DNA of 64,000 nucleotides from Hyparrhenia diplandra. Lineage: Eukaryota > Streptophyta > Magnoliopsida > Poales > Poaceae. A model generated the notes under the pieces. That model did not search any database. It saw only the letters and a list, made by a program, of their open reading frames with translations, and had not been told where the DNA came from. Positions within the stretch are counted from its first letter, which is position 1. Each line of letters starts with the position of its first letter. Where the stretch lies: the NCBI GenBank assembly GCA_015847255.1, contig JADLZK010000243.1, forward strand, positions 62,001 through 126,000. The letters run 5' to 3'. A program made the position numbers and the translations under genes. This document shows, piece after piece, positions 12,099 to 24,009 of the stretch.

Positions 12099-14775
12099 AG
12101 CGGCCTCCTCCTCTCTCTTCTTCAGCCGTCCTTCCTTGGCTGCCAATGGAGCGGCACAAAGTTGATCTGGATAGTATTGATATTAGTTGTGTAAAGGATC
12201 TACTGCCCTTACTGTTGCACACACGAGTCACCTACATCTTCCAATCCAAACATGTGAGTCCGTCGACGATCTCACCGCGATCTCGCCGCCGCGATCTCTA
12301 ACTGGTCGGTTCTTTGCGCAGGCCAGGCTCGAGGGATTCATCACCGACGGCGGCTACACCTGCGCCTGCCCCCGCCTCCGCCGGCTGCGGCTACCACGGC
12401 AAGGTAAGTCAGCTCGATTGATCACTTGCCCCATCAGTTACGGAACAGTACACCTCGACGGTTCCGTCACTTCCGTGGCGTTGCGCGGAAATTTCTGATT
12501 GTTTTTCTTCTCCGCGCCGCGCATGCAGGTGCTGTCGGCGCTGCAGTTCGAGAAGCACGCCGGGGTCGTGTCGAACAACCAGAACGGTCACATCTTCCTC
12601 CCCAACGGCAAGTCGCTCTACGACCTGTTTCGTAAGCTCAGGGACGTGCCTGCCGAGGCGTTGCCGGAGAAGTTCCGGGAGTTTGCCGGGGTACCCATGA
12701 CTATGCCCGCCGCCGAAGCCTCGTCCGCGAGTTTGGAATCCAATGGTGTTCGGCCCCTGCGCCAGCACCATCGGGGAGACGTGGAGATGCTCGACGACGA
12801 GACCGACCAGGAGAGGGCCAGACTGTTTCTGCTTGATTTGAATTTGAGGTGAGGGATACATTTCACTGATCGATCGATTTGGCCGGGTTAGGCTTTCATT
12901 GGAACTGATTAGTACTGTAATCATTATCAAAATATATAATGCTACATCCACACATGCTAACTTCACCTTGTTGTGAATGTGATTGCGAAGCCCCACTTCT
13001 AGTTCACGGGGATCGGCTGCAGAGGAGATGGCTTACAGTTTGGGAGACTACTCGAATGAATCTGCCAATGATAATAGCACCATAAACTTCAAATGGGCAT
13101 CCAAAAGGCGGTCTGGGAGACGACAAGGAGGCACTGAGATTTCGGCTCCAACTTTCAGTGGAATCCCAAACAAAGGGAATTCAGCCCTCTCTACTGACAC
13201 TGAAGAAACTCGCAATGCAAGGAACACAGGAGGTCCTCCCACTCTCAGCATCATCGATGGTGCAAAGTCTTGGTTCTCCTGTACCTACTGCAGTAACCCC
13301 TAACTACTCAAAACATGATTCCACAGATTTGGGGCTTATTTCTTTACCAAGTCCAGTAACAAGCGCGCAAGGGCCACACCGAAACTTCAGCGTAGACTCA
13401 AAGTCAAAACTACCGAATAGGAGGTAATAAATAAAAGATTAAATCTTTTCGTAACATTTATTTAGGGAAACCTTCTGCAAAACCTGGTGTGAAGGTGTTC
13501 TTTTACATGACATTTTGAAATGATGCATAACCTATCTTTTTGCTTTTCTCAGGGATACGGCTTTGCATCCACTGATTTTCAAAGAGGGTGGCCTTCCAGA
13601 TTATACTCTGTTGACTTACAAGTTGAAGAACGGAGAGGTGATCTGGATTTTACGTGAATTATATTAATCCATTTTCCACGTTCACCTGAATTTGTTGCGC
13701 ACTCTTAAGAGGACTAATGCTTCACTTTTTTTAGGCTCTAGGGCAAGGGTATAAACGGGGAACAGGTATCGTCTGCAATTGTTGCAATGATGAGGTACAA
13801 AACAAATAAACAGTCAGCAAGTTTTGTTTCTTAAGCTGTAATTATCCTGCTTGACGTTCAATAATTAAGGTATTTACCGTTCTGGTCTGACTCTAGATTA
13901 CTCCTTCGGAGTTTGAGAAACATGCTGGCATGGAGAGAAGACGGCAACCGTAAGCAGCACTATTTTTTGGAACAAATTAGTGCCTATGAGAACTAGAGCT
14001 AAAAAGTTCAAAATGCCATTCAATTAACTTTTAATAATAATCTAGACTTGAACAAAAAAATAGTTCTTTTGTTTAAGTTCATTTGACTGGTGAAAATTTT
14101 ATGTATCAGGTATCACAACATTTATACACCGAAGGATTGACACTTCATGATATAGCTCTGCGGCTGCAAAATCATGTGAATTTGAATTCAAATGAATTTG
14201 GCAATGCTAGTGTTTCCAGCTTCCATGACTACCCAAACCTTACTTCTTCAGGTAACTTAGTGGTGTTTTGTAATACGAACACTGAGGATGGCGATGTGGT
14301 TTGCAAGCCAATGCCCTCATATTCTTGGTGGCTTTACTATTATCATCCTTCATTTCTTTTGCTTTACTGCTACCATTCTTGCTGTGCAAAGAGATTGCGA
14401 AGTCATCTACTGCTGTCTTGAGATGGAAACAGTTTTGTTGTATATTGTTTGTTCTAGATGGTGCTTTATCTGTATAGAGATTTAGAGATTAGTTTTTTTT
14501 AATGAAGTTTCTTATTTCTTCTGCAATCATCGGCCTATCCTGGCTTTCCAAACCCTTTTTTTTTTTTTTACTTAAGTGGTTTGGTACAGTCTTGTCACTA
14601 AATCTATTAACAAATTAAACGGTATTATGAACCGTGATTTGTTCCTTACCATAATTGTTTTCCCACTTGCATGAATGCACTGGTGATCTACTATGTAAAA
14701 CTGATATCTTCAATTTTCTGATTCTTGTGTGTTCAAGGCATGGGGTCCACTTGGTTTATATACCTTCTATTGATA

Positions 14776-15086
14776 TGCCAAAGAGCCTCTAGCCCAATGG
14801 TTAGAGCCACTCGAGGCACTCCACAAGTCTCGGGGTTCGACTCCCCATGGGAGGCGAATTTTCAATTTCGATGTGGTTAAAAACCTCCTCGTCGTCCCAT
14901 GGCGACAAAGCACAAAGTTGTTAGGCCCGGCCCGGTTCTCACACTGGGTAACGGTGCCCTTGTGTCGGGGTGGGGCAGAGGTTCGGTGGGTTTTATCGAC
15001 CTGCGTGAGAAGGTCTTCTTCTTAAGCAAAAAAATCCGGGGCTAGTCTTAGTCTTAGTCCCCAAGCGGGTTTTTTTTTTTTTTTTT
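14776..15086 (+). mobile_element. tRNA-derived SINE (Au-like)
   Basis: The 311-bp insertion has a Pol III A box (around AGCCCAATGGTTAGAG, 14791-14806) and a B box (GGTTCGACTCC, 14834-14844), a tRNA-unrelated body and a terminal T run at 15070-15086. A 15-bp target duplication with one mismatch flanks it (TACCTTCTATTGATA at 14761-14775, TACCTTCTGTTGATA at 15087-15101). The head resembles the grass Au SINE family (from memory). It sits in the intron after exon 8 of the IDM1-like gene, in sense orientation. Confidence 0.9.
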
Positions 15087-17408
15087 TACCTTCTGTTGAT
15101 ACAGTATTTTTCCAATATCTTTATAAGTGAGCAGACTAATTATAATTATGCTTGGACTTCACATTGTCTAGTCACAAGAACTGACTTTGTTGGCCCCAAA
15201 GTCAGTAACTTTTTTTTTTTTTTTTTTTTTTTTTGCTTATTTGGGTTTAAGATTTAGTTGTATTACCTTAAGGCAACGAGTAAGTGATCGTAAAAGCTTT
15301 ATGCTTCAGCAAATAATTTGGAGTCTCTTTGTGCTGTGCCTAATTGGTTCCTTTTATAACAGATTGTGGCAAAAGAACCTTCTGCTACCAGTGTACCTAT
15401 TATTCTCCTGAAACGGACTTTACAAGAAAGAGTGGTCCAAACAGAGAGTTGCTATTTCTGTGGGTAAGATACTACTAATGAGCATTTTTTATTGGTAGAT
15501 TAACAGGATCAGGTGAACTCCTTTTTATAAAAATCTGCATCTAGGTGTGGCCACACAGAGTTTGGAATACTGGATCCAAACACGATTTTCTTCTGTAACC
15601 AGGTCTGTTCTACTTTATGCTTAATGTGCCCAACGTATCGCCTTTAATAGATTTATGGCTTGTGAATTATGCCTTTTTGCTATTTGCAGTGCGAGAGACC
15701 ATGCCACGTGAAATGCTACAATAGTAGAGTTGTAAAACAGAAGGTTTGCGACCTTTTCACTTATATTGGTAAAAGGAAGGCCTGCCATTGTGAAAGATAG
15801 AGCTGAATGGTTAAATTGAACATTTCAGGCGCCTCTGGAAATTCTGAAAGAATACGTATGTTTTCGCTTCTTGTGTTGCCAAGAATGTCAATCACTTCGT
15901 GACCGTATAGAAGGAATGGGAAAGTGTGAAGAGATTGCCTTCCTTAGAAGGATAAGGTCCAATGTTTGTTGGCGGCTTTTTTTAAGTGGGAGCGGACGCA
16001 AGTAGGGATGTCAAACTCTACATGTCAGAAGCTATCAAAATCTTCAAAGTTGTTCTTTCACTTATAAATTTTGCATCTGCCTGTCAATAGCTTCTTGGAT
16101 GCTATAGTCTCACCTCGATCTCTGTACTTTTCATAGGATTCATTCGTGGAATCTACTGATGCGCACAGTGATGTCTTCTCGGATATGGTTTATGGGTATG
16201 TTCTTGCTTATTTTGCCAACTCTTAGGTGCTGTGTGAGTGGGTTTATTGATCAAAACCGTGTTTACCTTTAGTCCTCTTTCGTGGAAACAATCAAAACTT
16301 TATTGTTGCAGAAAAAGTGGAGAAGGGGATAAGGATTTTCGAGGAATGTATTGTCTTGTGTTAACTGCAAGGTGGTTCTTTTTCGTGCCAGGCCTGCTCT
16401 TTCATTATTATCATTTTTTGTTCTTCTAGTCTGCATTATGACACATCTGTTATGCATTCAATCCTTACACTTGTATGGTTCTAGTGTGCAGACTTTACCC
16501 CAAAAAAAAAAAAAAAAACATATACATAAAACATGGATTGTTAGCATCCTCAAATTGAGTTAGTATGACCTTTTTTACTATTGGTATTCTTACTTTTCCC
16601 ACTTTTTATTTTATTGCAGTACGCATGTTGTGTGTGCTGCGATTCTGAAAAAATGCGTGTGGAAGAAGTTGCAGAACTGGTCCTTGTTGCTACTCGTGAG
16701 CGAGTGCAGAAAAAAGGTGGAAATACACTTGAACCATACACTCTATAGCTGATATTATCTTACATGCAATTATTGATTTATTCTGCATATCCCACTCCTA
16801 AAAAAATACGAGGGTCAGGTGCATAACTAGAGAATGTCGATCTGACCAAAGTATCTCCTAATAATTACCTGATACAAGTTTCTGCTGCAATTCCAAACAA
16901 TAAATTGGATATATTTAATCAAACATGAATCGTATATAATGGCAGATATTTTGGGTGCCATTCCAATTCTTAAATTCTTATATTTCATTCGTTTGCTTTC
17001 CTGGGTACCTTCACCTACTGGCGTATGGGATAATGGGGAGTACTGTTTTGTTAATTATGGGTGAAATCTTTTCAGTTATTTTTACTATGACAGATCTTAT
17101 TGTTTCAAGTTTCTTTTTTGCAGGGCTACTTCAGACTTCTCCTAAAGTCAATCGAGGCAAATTTGAGAGCCTGTAATGTAAGCCTTCTACGGCGGCCTGT
17201 TGACCCTGAAATGGCACCAATCTGGTCAGAGAAGCTTGGGTTCACCATTTTATCAGACGAAGAGGTAATCCTATTCTCTATCGCATATTCCTCTACATCA
17301 TGAAATGATGAAATTGTTCAATAATTTTTGGAACCAATACTGATTAAATATTCACTTCAAAAAAAAACCTATCACCGCCAGTTTTTTGAATAGGCGGCAA
17401 TGATGCCA

Positions 17409-19033
17409 TTTTTTTTTTTCTTGAACACGACTTCACGTGTCATTTTCATTAAAAGAAGAAGCCAAGAATGGCTGAACAACACAATACAACACCACGCACA
17501 CAACAACACAACACAACCACGGAGAGAGTGGCCACAAACAAACAAAGGCAGCAACTACTACCAAAAGCAAGAAGGAGCACCCCACCAAGCCACACAACAC
17601 AATCACTAGAGGCGATATGCATCATCACTAGACCGATACTCAGGAGACGCCAACTGAATAGAGGAATGGAAATCCCAGTTGCTGGCACCCACGCAGTAGA
17701 GCATCAAGGGGCCGTCACACGCCATGGATCGCCGAGGTGGATCAAGTGCGCGCGTCGGTGGCCCACGGCCATGCAACAACGACGAAGATAACAATGACGT
17801 CAACCCCGAGACGACTCGAAGTCGGCGTGTGATGAGTGTAACGCCGGTGTCCCACAACCAATCAACGACGACGGGCGCGACAACGATGGCGTCAACTTCC
17901 AAGCGAAGGGCGGGTGACATGAAGTAAGCGCCCGAAGGTACAATGCCATCTCATTAGGCGAAGTTGCAACATCACAAGGCCGAAGCTAATATGCAGTGGA
18001 GATCCCGTCGTCTGAACACGACGTCGGTGGCCCACGGCCGGACAACGACGATGGTGACAATGGTGGCTTCAACCCTAGAGCAAGGTAGGCCGTGGCGACG
18101 GCGGAGCGGAAGGCGAGCGACAAGGCGGCGATGAAGGTTTGGGGGGCTTGACCGCAAGGCGATGCAAGAGCTCGAAGGGTTCAACGGAGCCTTCATGAAG
18201 GAATGACGCCCAAGGGTGCCAACTACATTGAGGACACCCACCTGGAACTTTTCGTTCATAGAGCCCGGCAGCCGCCACCGACCGACGAAGAGGACGACGC
18301 CAAGAAGGTAATGGCGCATTAGGGCGCCACCGTCGTTGGCCCGGCGAGGGCGGGGAGAGGGAGGGTTTTCACCCCGGTCGGCCGTGCCCGCGGCCGCCAT
18401 CGCTACGCATGGCAATCCACCATCGCGACCGGGCAGCCCGAGACGAGGGCCCGCGCGTGGGGTCGCCGCCGTCCACTTCGCCGGCCGGAAGACACGGGCC
18501 GACCATGGCCATCCATCGACCCACCACCGTCGGGGGAGGATGGCCGCCGCCGCCCGCATCGCGCCGCCCGCCAAAGCTACCATCGCCTTGGCAGCATCAC
18601 CAAAGTGGCACGAGCAGGCCCGTCCTTCCACCCACCATGCCGGAGGGGATGGCGCCGCCCGCGCCGCCGGCAAGGTCCCGCGCGCTGGGCATGCCCCGAC
18701 GACGCTGAGGGAGGGGCTGGCCGGCCGGCCCGCCGGCGGCGCCCCCCGGCCGAGCCAGCCGCGGTGGCGCAGATCCGGTCGCGCAGGGTCGATCCGTCGG
18801 TTGCCGGTGTGCCGGAGAGGAAGGTGAGAGGAGGGGACCACGGAGGTGCACGGGCCGGGGGGAGGAGCACGAGGAGGAGCCTTCTTTAGCTCTCCCGCCG
18901 GGCCGGCGAGGAGGAGGAGCAGCGCAGGCACCCCCGCCCGGCCGGTGAGGAGAGGTGAGCTTGGGCGGCGGCTGGCGGGGGAAGGGGGGGGGCGACTTTT
19001 AGATTTGGGGAGTGCACGTTCTTGTCCCTGGCC
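17409..19033 (-). mobile_element. Non-autonomous LINE-like retroelement in an intron
   Basis: An 11-bp duplication CAATGATGCCA (17398-17408 and 19034-19044) brackets 1,625 bp that begin with a T run, so the element lies on the minus strand. Just inside the tail, the reverse complement TCTTTTAATGAAAATGACAC looks like a LINE 3' end. The distal end is very GC-rich, like a LINE leader. No reverse transcriptase or endonuclease is visible. The longest minus frame (17972-19069, 365 codons) runs past the element end and has no recognisable domain. GTCGGTGGCCCACGGCC occurs twice (near 17754 and 18025), suggesting internal repeats. The element enlarges the last intron of the IDM1-like gene from about 0.6 kb to 2.2 kb. 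Confidence 0.8.
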
Positions 19034-20060
19034 CAATGATGCCAATTTGAACTGGCAGTGATAAAACAAAACAATTAGTAGTTCTAGGATTCAAACTGGT
19101 GTCCTCAATATTTTTCAGCAGCAAGTGTCCATACCATCTCAAGTCAGTACTTGTGTCTATTATATAACTGATGATGTCATCCGCTGAGTGCTACTGTTGA
19201 TTTTTTTTGGTCTCCGTTCAAGATTGTTCAACAGATCCGAGAACCTATATTAAAATTTTGATATATAAACCATCTGAAATTTAAAACAAATCGTTTTGAT
19301 CCAGACTTTATATATATAAAAAAATATGAGTGATAGGTATATTTTCATTGCTGGTAACGATAGTGCCGACAGTGATGTTTTGTTTTTGCAGTAGTGGTAA
19401 TTATTTTCTTTGTTTTGCTAATACAAACGGTATATCACTCACTCGTTTTTCTGTTGACAGAAGAAGTCAATGCTGGAGTCGCACCCCTTGGTGATGTTCC
19501 ACGACCTAGTCTTGGTGCAGAAACCACTTGCTTGAACAAATCTAATCGATGTTGGATCAGACTACATAAGAAATGAAAATCTGGTTCGTGCTGCATGGGA
19601 GACAATTTAGCTTCTGTAGATGATTTACCTGCTGCACATAGTTTAGTCTAGGAGATGATTCGTGGCACAACCTTTTTATTCTTGTAGAGACTTACGGTAC
19701 AGACATGAGTTACCTATATGTGTACTACCTTTTCTTAAGTTACATACGGAGTATATATAGTCCTCTAGATGTGTACTTGGTGTGTGTGCAGGGCGTCATT
19801 TGCCACACATGCTTTGCCAGCTTGGTGTGATTGCAACATGTAAAGGCGGTTCGACACCTGAAATTATTCATGTTTATGCGATAGGCACGAGTTCGCAGTC
19901 CATTTTTACATTTTATACATACAATGTGTAAATCTAGGAATAGCTCTTGATAACTGTATATCATCTCGACGTTGTGTCATTATTAGACACCAAGTCTATC
20001 TAAAAATTGAACTGACGGTTCCAACCTGGAAAAAATTGCAGAATAGATAAACAGAACCGA

Positions 20061-20571
20061 ATGATGTTGGCTCTTATGCAAAAAGAATTTGAAAAGGGAA
20101 AGTCCCTGCCAAAGTCAAAATCTTTTTATGGCTTATATCCAACAATGCTATTTTGACTAAGTACAATCTGATTAGAAGAAACTGGTTAGGGAGCCATGCA
20201 TGTCTTTTCTGTCAGCAAGATGAAACTGTCAATCATTTACTTTTTACTTATCCTATTACTGAGTCATATGGGGAACCTTTGCTAAATGTATTGGGACTGA
20301 CAACATTCCAGTTTCTTTTGATCAATGCTGGAATTGGTGTGATAAATGGCTGTCAAAAGGATCTCAATTTGGGCGGACGACGCTGTGGCGTCGTGGTAGT
20401 AGCTCCAGTCTGGGGAGCTAGCCGACCAGGGATCGATCCCTGGTTCCTGCACCTGGGACCGAGCTTGGGAGCTCGGTAGGCTGTCTGGCCGGGCGGTCGG
20501 CAGTCCACTCGCGGTTGGGCGCGGGTGCCTTTCTCTCTCTTACATGACGGGCCAGTGCTCCTGGCAACTTT

Positions 20572-20612
<41 letters not shown>

Positions 20613-21134
20613 TCAATTTCATACAACTGGTATAGAGGTCATCTGCTAGGCTATCTGGAAAAAACAAAATGACATTTGTTTAATGGAAGGGAATTCCTTA
20701 ATCCATTAGAAATATTGTGCCATTCATGTGCTCTAGTGAAACACTGGGCGGACTTCATGCCGTCGCTGACAGAGAAGCGTGGATTCAAGCGGTGGAAGCT
20801 ACTTTGGAGTTCGCCACAAGACTGCTGGCCCAGAACAACAAGAAGCACCAGATCTACATGATACAAGATGTTGAGGACGATGAAGACCACCAAAAGGAAT
20901 GAAGAAGTCTGTGTTGGCATCGTGGTTCTATGGCCAGATGGAGTTTTAAGATAGATTGTGTCTGTTGCTACGTTTTCAGTTCAGTTTTAGTTTATCCATA
21001 ATCTGTATCCTGTCTGGGGGGCCTGTCCCTCAGACTCTACTGTCTCGTTCTTGTTTGCTACCTAAACTTATCCCAAAACTGCTGTATTTCCGTTATCATA
21101 TAATGGAACTGGGGTTTCTCTTGTTCAAAAAAAA
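20061..21134 (+). mobile_element. 5'-truncated LINE with zinc-binding RT tail
   Basis: A 16-bp duplication AGATAAACAGAACCGA (20045-20060 and 21135-21150) brackets the copy, which ends in an A run. Around 20105-20270 it encodes KVPAKVKIFLWLISNN, then NLIRRNW and CLFCQQDETVNHLLF. This is the zinc-binding region found C-terminal to plant LINE reverse transcriptases. The downstream part has stops and is only a remnant. The 3' end carries the usual ATATAATGGAACTGGGG plus A tail. A SINE at 20371-20603 interrupts it. Confidence 0.9.
20371..20603 (+). mobile_element. tRNA-derived SINE nested in the LINE
   Basis: The insertion has an A-box-like segment (TGGCGTCGTGGTAGTAGC, from 20386), a B-box-like GGGATCGATCCC (20429-20440) and a long A tail (about 30 A). 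The duplication AAAAGGATCTCAATTT (20355-20370 and 20604-20619) has its first As shared with the tail, so its exact length is uncertain. It differs in sequence and tail from the SINE at 14776-15086, so it is a second family. The long unbroken tail suggests a recent insertion. Confidence 0.88.
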
Positions 21135-21351
21135 AGATAAACAGAACCGAAAGTTTCCTGGAAAAGTTTTTTTTTCTTTGCAGAACCAAGTTTATCTAAA
21201 TCTAAACTGAACTGAAAGTTCCCTAGTATCTGGAAAAGCTAGCAACCATGCAAAGTAGAATAGAACACGAAAGAGAATTGGCTAATGGCAACAACGAGCC
21301 CACGTAGGTGACTCCAACGCCTCGCGCTGGCCGCCGTCCTGGAACAAGAAA

Positions 21352-22227
21352 GGAAAAAGTCCACATTTACTCCCCAACTATCACAGAAGTTCACTTTTCC
21401 TCCCTCAACTCTAAACCGGACAAATCACCTCCCCCAACTTTTCAAACCATGCGTTTTTTTCCTCCCGCGAGCGGTTTTGAAGGCGGTTTTGCTACAGTAA
21501 CCGTGGGTTGCTACAGTACCAGCACGTTTGTCTTTTTTAAAAAAAAATTAAGTTGAATCTTTGAAAAATCATAGTAAATCATAGAAAAATCATAAAATGA
21601 AAAAATCTGGTTTTGTTAGACTCCACATGAGTAGATCTACAATGTGAATATATAATATGATATGCTTTAGTACAAAGTTTTTGCTATGAAAATTTTGTCT
21701 TTTTCTTTTTATTTATTTGTTGAATCTTTGAAAATCATAGAAAATCACAAGAAAATCATAAAATATAAAATTCAATTTTGTTAGACTCACATGAGTAGAT
21801 CTATACGAGAGAATATTTAATATGATATGCTTTAGTACAAAGTTCTATAAGGTGAATATATAATTAATTTAAATAATTCGTAGCTTCACCTTCTATAATT
21901 ATTTTTGTCGAACTAAAGTATACCATATTGTATATTCACTGTGTAGATCTATTCATGTGGAGTACAACAAAACCGGATTTTTCATTTTATAATTTTTTTC
22001 TATGATTTACTATGATTTTTCAAAGATTCAACCGGATTTTTTTAAAAAAGACAAACGTGCTGGTACTGTAGCAAAACCGCGGTTACTGTATCAAAACCGC
22101 CCTCAAAACATTTCGGGGGAGGAAAAATGCATGGTTTGAGAAGTTGGGGAAGATGATTTGTCGGGTTTTGAAGTTGAGGGAGGAAAAGTGAACTGTGATA
22201 GTTGGGTGAGTGAACGTGCACTTTTCC
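21352..22227. mobile_element. Mutator-like foldback element (long-TIR MITE)
   Basis: A perfect 9-bp duplication AACAAGAAA (21343-21351 and 22228-22236), as made by Mutator-like transposases, flanks 876 bp. The terminal inverted repeats run several hundred bases: ACTATCACAGAAGTTCAC on the left matches the inverted right end, and CTACAGTACCAGCACGTTTG recurs inverted. The interior is AT-rich with no transposase. Transcription through it would form a long hairpin. It ends about 150 bp upstream of the ATG at 22381. Confidence 0.9.
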
Positions 22228-22380
22228 AACAAGAAATCACCGCCCGCCGGGACACGAGTGAGTGGCTCTCGTGCAGTCGCGTGGCCGGAAGGGCCCGGCC
22301 CACCACGGCCGCTGCCCGCCGCACGCATCACCCCTACTCCCCTGCCGGCTGCCGCTGCCCCGTCTCCTCCGACTCCAAAG

Positions 22381-23907
22381 ATGTCGTCCTCGCTCCTCCC
22401 CACCACCTCCGGCGGGGCTCACATCTGCCCGTCCCTGCCTCGACCGCGCCGCCGCCGGTGCTGCCAAGTAATAGCCGCCGCCTCCGCTCGGTCCGTTTCC
22501 GACGGCGTCGGCCGCCGCGCTGTCTCCTTGGCCGGCGTCGCCGCCTGGTTCGCCACTGCCGTCGGCCGTAAGTACTACTGTGCTATGCTGTTCTATGTAC
22601 CCACAATCGACTCGCTGTTCGTGTCTGTCTGTGGCTGATTTGCTGTGCCCCAACCCCCAATTGCTGCAGGGGCAGAAGCGGCCAGTCCACTGGACAAGTA
22701 CGTTAAGAGGTAATTAAGCCCTGTCCTGCTCTCTCCACCGGAAAACATTTTGAATTGGATTGCTGCAGAGTGTGGCATTTGATCTGCATAACACCTTATC
22801 ACCTCTTGCATGGCACCTTATCGCTTTTCGCTGTCCCTGAACTGCTACTGTCAGGAAGAAGCTGGAGCCTTTGGAGAGCTACGTTCCGGCTGTCCTGCTG
22901 ACTATTGACCAATTCGTTGATCTAGGTAATTCACTAGTATGATGATCATTTTATTTGGCACCTCAGCAACCTTGGGCTGATGCATATATAATCTTTTCCA
23001 CCATCATCAGCAAATATGAGCTGTATTTATCCATAAGACTGCAGACCCTTCTTTTTTACTAAACAAATGCTTCTGCCTTTGTCATTTTTGAGTGGTTATA
23101 CTTTGATATGATACAACCTATCCATGAGAGATTCTCCCTGTATATGATTCATTGCAGAGAAATCTTTAGAATTTGAGAAACCAATGTACGACGAGAGCAG
23201 ATCATTACTTCGCTCTGGACCGGCATCATCTTTGCGGGTCAACATTCGAGCAGTAAGTGTCTATTCTGCCGAATGTTAGTCAACATCACCAATCATTCAT
23301 AATCTTTCATGCCCAATGCTATAGGCTGATACAGTGGTTGGATAGAATATCATGGTGTAATTTCTTGATTTCGAACTACGCCCACTGAATCCATGTGACT
23401 AAACAAATGTCAGGTGGCACAATATGCTTCTAGTAATGGTCAAGGCAAGGCTGCATCAGACGCTGTGGACGAGTGCTTACGGTAAACATAATTTGGTTTT
23501 CCTGAATGCACTTCTTTAATTTGCAGCAGAACAAAACTTATGAGATTATGAGATTTGTTGCCTGTGGTCTTCTAGAGCATTGGAAGATCTCGACTCACTG
23601 CTTCTACGTGCATCACGGAATGATCAGTCAGCGACCGTTGAAACCATGAGGACCAAGATCAGTGTTGCCCTTGCAGCATTAGACAAGTAACAACAAACGG
23701 AAACCCCTTTTGCATTTCAAAATCAAAAGGGATAGTCACTCACATCTTACTTGTGTGTGTTTCAGTCTCTTGCAAACGGTGCCATCTGCAGTACTGGATA
23801 AAGGAAAGGCAATTGCTGATGCATACCGAACTCCAGTGGATGATTATGTAGAGGAAAATGCTGCCGAGTTGGATCCCAGGCTTAAACAGTTGGAGGATAT
23901 TCTTTAA
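22381..23907 (+). CDS. Predicted chloroplast thylakoid-lumen protein
   Basis: Seven exons (22381-22567, 22670-22709, 22855-22925, 23158-23252, 23414-23481, 23576-23686, 23766-23907) join in frame to give 237 residues. The N-terminus is Ser/Arg-rich, like a stromal transit peptide. It is followed by a twin arginine, a hydrophobic stretch (VSLAGVAAWFATAVG) and an AEA-type cleavage site near residue 66. This bipartite signal predicts Tat-dependent import into the thylakoid lumen. The mature part is helical-looking (LDKYVKRKKLEPLESYVPAV; later ALEDLDSLLLRASRND and ELDPRLKQLEDIL). I recall it as a conserved plant protein of unknown function (a DUF family) but will not name it. No catalytic motif is evident. 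All splice phases agree, and this is one of two fully intact genes here. Confidence 0.88.
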
Positions 23908-23988
23908 GGCTTAATTTTGATAGTTTCAACCTCGTGTACTTAACTACTACTTCTGTCAATGTGGCTACATTGCGGAGTGAAATGAAGA

Positions 23989-24009
23989 GGGAGAGAGAGA
24001 GAGAGAGAG
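23989..24009. repeat. (GA)n microsatellite
   Basis: A short GA dinucleotide run lies in the 3' flank of the lumen-protein gene. A little downstream, CAAGTTTACT and AGTAAACTTG (about 24180-24232) form a small foldback. Confidence 0.7.

Larger units (their letters stand above)
12146..19535 (+). pseudogene. IDM1-like PHD-finger/GNAT acetyltransferase gene, frame-disrupted
   Basis: I trace 17 exons: 12146-12253, 12322-12403, 12529-12848, 12991-13423, 13553-13637, 13735-13794, 13897-13949, 14110-14251, 15363-15463, 15545-15602, 15690-15743, 15829-16048, 16137-16195, 16312-16371, 16620-16716, 17124-17264 and 19461-19535, about 715 codons. In order they give two Tify/TPL-binding-like repeats (FITDGGYTC...LQFEKHAG and GIVCNCCNDEITPSEFEKHAG), a Cys-rich PHD-type finger (CYFCGCGHTEF...CNQCERPCHVKCY), and a GNAT-type domain (DFRGMYCLVLTA, AELVLVATRER, WSEKLGFTILSDEE) ending in VMFHDLVLVQKPLA. 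In the family, IDM1 acetylates histone H3 and supports active DNA demethylation in the nucleus. All introns are GT/AG. Seven one-base (or small) homopolymer indels break the frame, near 12369-12373, 13175, 14129, 15371, 15988, 16648 and 16710. Introns hold a SINE and a 1.6 kb LINE. The gene is either a recent pseudogene or an intact gene with consensus errors. Confidence 0.8.

Noticed and set aside
17972..19069. 365-codon open frame on the minus strand
   Set aside because: It crosses the right boundary and target duplication of the retroelement, so it cannot be the element's own gene. The composition is Pro/Arg/Ala-rich, as expected of GC-rich non-coding DNA.
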